From positions 62,001-126,000 of the forward strand of contig NZ_LNAL01000007.1 of the NCBI RefSeq assembly GCF_001483135.1: a stretch of DNA of 64,000 nucleotides, given 5' to 3'. The notes under the pieces were generated by a model. The model had not been told where the DNA came from, searched no databases, and saw only the letters and a list, made by a program, of their open reading frames with translations. Positions 61,228-64,000 of this stretch are shown piece by piece; within the stretch, counting starts at the first letter, position 1; each line of letters starts with the position of its first letter. The position numbers and the translations under genes are program-made. The DNA is from Solirubrum puertoriconensis (GTDB lineage Bacteria > Bacteroidota > Bacteroidia > Cytophagales > Hymenobacteraceae).

Positions 61228-62889
61228 TTAGTGTTTAGCAATGGCCGGGACGGGACGCTTCGGCTCTTTTAAGTTGAAAGACACACCGGTTTGCAGGCCC
61301 ACCGACATGGGGCGGCGCTGCAGCAGCCCCGAGTTGGGGGCGGTGAGCGAAGTGAGTTGGTATTGCAGCGTGGGGCGCAGGAGCAGGCGCACGTCGGGCG
61401 TAAGGTTGTAGTCGACGAAAGCGCCGGCGGTGGCGGCTACCGTCCAGGTGCGGTAGCGGGCGTCGGTGGTGGGGTCGTTGTTCTGCGTGCAGTTGCAGGC
61501 GCTGCCTTCGGTGGTGCGGCCGCCGGTGTACACCCCCAGCGTACCTCCGGCCAGCCAACCTAGGGCGTAGCGGTGGTTGCCAGCGAGTTTGTATTGCAGC
61601 TGCACCGGCACCACCATAAAGCGGTACACATCGCGCTGATCTACTTTCAAAATGTTGCCGTTGCTCTTTTGAACCTGGTAACGGTAGCGGGTAGCGTAGT
61701 CGGAGTAGCCCAAGCCCACCGAAACCTTCGCCTGGCGGTTGAGGGCGTAAGCCACGTTCAGCTGACCCGAGTAGCCCACTGCCGGGCGCTCCAAGCTGGT
61801 AAGCTGCCGTTGGGCTTTGCTACCGTCGCCCAAGAGGTGACGATAGGAGTAGGCGGCGCCGGCCACCATTTCCACGCTCAACCCTTTGATGATGCGGGCT
61901 CGGCGGCTTTGCGGCTTGCGGCTGCTGCGGCGGGTACGGCGTACTTCCGGCTCGTCGGGCTCGGTTAGGGCCACCCCAGGGGCAGTAGGCTCAAGCGGCT
62001 GACTAACTCCCTTGATGCGGCCGCTAGTACCCGTGCCAGCAGAGGCTAGGTTGGTAGTAGTGCCAGCTTCCGAAAGGCTAGCCAAGGCTTGGCCGGTTTT
62101 CGGGCGAGCGGCGCGGCGCAGGCTCTTGCGCGTCAAGCCCAATTTGCGAGAGGCTGAGGCATTGGAGGCCGCGGCAAAGGTGTTGCTGCCGGCTCGGCTG
62201 GTAGCAGTCCGGCTACCCAAGCTAGCTACGCTTTGCTCTTTGCCTAGGCGCCCGGTGCGGGTACGGGCAGCCGTGCTGGCAGTGGCCGCAGCCGCCGAGC
62301 CCAAGATCTTAGCTCGCGCCGAGCGCGCAGTGCGGCGGCTGCCTTTGCCGGCCGTAGCTGCAGCGTATTCGGAGGGAGCCGCTGCGGGCGCCAGGCCGTT
62401 GCTGACTTCCGGGGCACCTAGGGCGTTGCGCTTGCGTGCCGACGCCGAGGTATTGCTTGCATAAGTACCAGTGGCTGGGTTGGCAACTGCTCCTTCCGGA
62501 GTGGCTTGTGCAGCATTGGTTTCCGCATCAACAACCCCGGCGTTGTTGCTACCCGCGGAGCCAGGGTTGCCGGGCTGCTCGTTCGGTACTATGCCAGCTT
62601 GGCCAGCTTGCCCGCTGCCATTGGCAGCGCGAGCGGCAACCGGCTGCGCAGAGCCAGCAGCACTTTTGCCGAAGGGCAGGTTGAAGCGGTGAAAGCCACC
62701 TAGGAGCGCCACGCCAAGCAGCAGAATGGCAGCCGCGGTGCTGAGGTAAAAAAACAGGCGGCGGTCTTTCTTCTGCTGGGGCAGGCGGCTCTGGATACCT
62801 GCCCAAGCATCACTGGGTGGTTCGGCACCAAAGTCGTGGAGCTTATCGTGCAGCTCCCGAAAAAAATCTTGCTGATCGTGCTCAGTCAT
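61228..62889 (-). CDS. Anti-sigma-like N-terminus fused to an outer-membrane barrel-like domain
   Basis: 553 residues. Residues 1-43 are cytoplasmic, acidic and soluble (MTEHDQQDFFRELHDKLHDF), followed by one membrane helix (about 45-65, FFYLSTAAAILLLGVALLGG). Then a 230-residue Ala/Ser/Thr/Arg/Gly linker and a C-terminal 210-residue part with alternating aromatic strands (VEMVAGAAYSYRHLLGDG, VSVGLGYSDYATRYRYQV, FMVVPVQLQYKLAG, TWTVAATAGAFVDY, GVSFNLKEP) like the PorT/OMP_b-brl_2 barrel. It is 5 bp after the sigma gene, the place of an anti-sigma factor. Such a chain would span from cytoplasm to outer membrane. Confidence 0.72.
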   Translation of the reverse strand: MTEHDQQDFFRELHDKLHDFGAEPPSDAWAGIQSRLPQQKKDRRLFFYLSTAAAILLLGVALLGGFHRFNLPFGKSAAGSAQPVAARAANGSGQAGQAGIVPNEQPGNPGSAGSNNAGVVDAETNAAQATPEGAVANPATGTYASNTSASARKRNALGAPEVSNGLAPAAAPSEYAAATAGKGSRRTARSARAKILGSAAAATASTAARTRTGRLGKEQSVASLGSRTATSRAGSNTFAAASNASASRKLGLTRKSLRRAARPKTGQALASLSEAGTTTNLASAGTGTSGRIKGVSQPLEPTAPGVALTEPDEPEVRRTRRSSRKPQSRRARIIKGLSVEMVAGAAYSYRHLLGDGSKAQRQLTSLERPAVGYSGQLNVAYALNRQAKVSVGLGYSDYATRYRYQVQKSNGNILKVDQRDVYRFMVVPVQLQYKLAGNHRYALGWLAGGTLGVYTGGRTTEGSACNCTQNNDPTTDARYRTWTVAATAGAFVDYNLTPDVRLLLRPTLQYQLTSLTAPNSGLLQRRPMSVGLQTGVSFNLKEPKRPVPAIAKH

Positions 62890-62894
62890 GGCAA

Positions 62895-63434
62895 TTAGGC
62901 GATTTTGTTGGAGGCCACCAGTCGTTCTTCGAGTAAGTGGCGGGCGCGGGATAACTGAGATTTGCTGGTGCCCTCGGAGATGCCCAGCAACTCCGCGATT
63001 TCGGCGTGCGAGTAGCCTTCCACGGCGTAGAGGTTCAGCACGGTGCGGTAGCCCAGGGGCAACGTCTGCATCAGGCTAAGCACCTCGTGCGCCGAAAGCT
63101 GCTCGAGCGGGGTGCCGTCGGGGTGGGCTTGGTCGGCCGCTTCCTCGCAGTCGACGTGCGGGCCGCGCTGCTTGCGTTGGTGGTAAGCGTTGATGGCGGT
63201 GGTAACGGCAATGCGGCGCGCCCAGGCTTCAAAGGGGCCTTGCCCGGCGTACTGGTGCAGGTTGCTGAAGATTTTGACGAAGGCGTTTTGCAGTGCGTCT
63301 TCGGCTTCGGCGCGGGTGGGGCTGTAGCGCAGGCACACGCCCATCAGCCGGTAGGCCAAGTGGTCGTACAACTGCCGTTGGGCCGCCGGGTGGTTGCGGC
63401 GACACCCGGCTAAAATCTCTTCGATTGGCGGCAT
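62895..63434 (-). CDS. ECF-family RNA polymerase sigma factor
   Basis: 179 residues from the Met at 63434 (MPPIEEILAGCRRN). Region 2 NAFVKIFSNLHQYAGQGPFEAWARRIAVTTA with its RNA-polymerase-core and -10 contacts, and region 4 GYRTVLNLYAVEGYSHAEIAELLGISEGTSKSQLSRARHLL (helix-turn-helix). The ORF runs 105 residues further upstream, but that part is not conserved-looking. First gene of the operon; its product is probably held by the protein encoded next. Cytoplasmic. Confidence 0.93.
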   Translation of the reverse strand: MPPIEEILAGCRRNHPAAQRQLYDHLAYRLMGVCLRYSPTRAEAEDALQNAFVKIFSNLHQYAGQGPFEAWARRIAVTTAINAYHQRKQRGPHVDCEEAADQAHPDGTPLEQLSAHEVLSLMQTLPLGYRTVLNLYAVEGYSHAEIAELLGISEGTSKSQLSRARHLLEERLVASNKIA

Positions 63435-63678
63435 ACAGTACTTATAGAGCAGGGTAGCAAAGCTGATATTCCGGAATATGACAACCTTCTGCACGCTTGA
63501 CCGGGCACCTGTTTGCGCGGTTGCACGGCTCCTGAAATAATTATTCAAACCTTCGAATGAAGCTATAAAGCACCGATTTATCAGTATGAATTGTCGGGCT
63601 TTGGGCACGCAGCAAGCGCGCCGCGAGAAATGTGGTAGCCAAGCCACGCCTCGGCTTGTCGCCGTACCTTCGCCCTGT

Positions 63679-64000
63679 ATGAATCCGCGTCTGCTGCTGG
63701 TAATCGGCATTGTTTGCATCTCGCTTTCGCCGATCTTCGTGAAGGGCATGCCGGTGCCGGGGCTTACCTCAGCCTTCTACCGCATCGTGGTGGCGTGGGC
63801 AGTGCTGGCGCTGTATGTGCTCCTCGCCCGCAAGCTCAAGCCCATCAGCCGCAAGGACTTGCTTATTTCCCTGCTCGGCGGCTTAGTATTCGCCTCCGAT
63901 ATTGCTGTTTGGAACATCTCCATCAGGCTGTCGTCGGCTACGGTAGCAACGCTGCTGGCCAACCTCGCGCCCGTGTGGGTGGGCTTGGGCAGTGTGTTGT
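63679..64000 (+). CDS. EamA-type transporter, 5' part only
   Basis: 107 residues up to the window edge. Hydrophobic helices from the first residue (MNPRLLLVIGIVCISLSPIFVKG), then TSAFYRIVVAWAVLALYVLLA and DLLISLLGGLVFASDIAVWNIS, with SATVATLLANLAPVWVGLG, the pattern of the drug/metabolite transporter superfamily (10 helices in full). Inner membrane; substrate unknown. Divergent from the ECF operon, with 244 bp between the starts. Confidence 0.85.
   Translation, partial: MNPRLLLVIGIVCISLSPIFVKGMPVPGLTSAFYRIVVAWAVLALYVLLARKLKPISRKDLLISLLGGLVFASDIAVWNISIRLSSATVATLLANLAPVWVGLGSVL

Noticed and set aside
1-64000. tRNA, rRNA, CRISPR, phage or IS elements
   Set aside because: None found by eye: no CCA-ending cloverleaf, no regular spaced repeats and no transposase, integrase or capsid proteins.

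Overview
The window looks like chromosomal DNA of a Bacteroidota bacterium, most likely Hymenobacter or a close relative (Cytophagales, Hymenobacteraceae). The basis is inference: high GC (by eye about 60%), a SusB-type GH97 glucosidase, TlpA-like thioredoxins, LytS/LytTR regulation, many small lipoproteins, and promoters fitting the Bacteroidota -7 element TAnnTTTG. There are no rRNA or tRNA genes, no CRISPR array, no transposase and no phage genes. Most genes stand alone or in pairs, and many are followed by clear hairpin terminators.

Layout. 1-6.3 kb: truncated GH97 glucosidase, an HSL-type esterase, an AT-rich foreign-looking PD-(D/E)XK-RAMA protein, an M28 peptidase and a divergent AraC regulator. 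6.3-7.3 kb: an orphan PhnD-like binding protein. 7.3-13.1 kb: a minus-strand biotin operon (bioB, bioF, bioD, bioA, then a FabF-like ketoacyl synthase), interrupted by two families of extragenic inverted repeats. 13.4-18.8 kb: RluF, a hypothetical protein, an S33 peptidase, a class C serine hydrolase, YebC and a secreted protein. 18.9-24 kb: an arginase-family HutG-like enzyme, a TlpA thioredoxin lipoprotein, a LytS/LytTR pair and a DUF4097-like periplasmic protein. 24-28.2 kb: a metallo-beta-lactamase-fold hydrolase, a glycosyltransferase and two paralogous Gly/Thr-rich lipoproteins. 28.5-45 kb: urocanase, then mostly single genes (dinucleotide-binding reductase, cupin, DUF1624 acyltransferase-like protein, NmrA-like reductase, cold-shock protein, FMO, SDR, DUF3140 and DUF5872-like proteins, an SH3-repeat lipoprotein). 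45-55 kb: methyltransferases, a CtlX-type amidinohydrolase beside a BLUF photoreceptor, Mqo, an SDR, MscS, a cupin, PncA and a 2H phosphoesterase. 55-64 kb: an NTF2-like secreted protein, a spore-photoproduct-lyase homologue, a PNK-like ATPase, a DUF3052-type protein, HutI, then an ECF sigma operon (sigma factor, anti-sigma/beta-barrel fusion, lipoprotein) and the start of an EamA transporter.

How genes work together. bioB-F-D-A make biotin from pimeloyl-ACP, and the coupled ketoacyl synthase may help supply the pimeloyl chain. HutU, HutI and the HutG-like protein would form the lower histidine-degradation pathway but are scattered over 41 kb and hutH is not in view. LytS/LytTR probably control the neighbouring envelope genes. 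The three-gene ECF operon is probably an envelope-stress sensor.

The strongest unexplained signal is genome-scale: the palindrome CCTAGG occurs about 93 times by hand count, against about 20 expected from base composition. It is nearly absent from 1.6-6.6 kb, which includes the foreign-looking gene, and it contains the TAG stop codon of at least ten genes.
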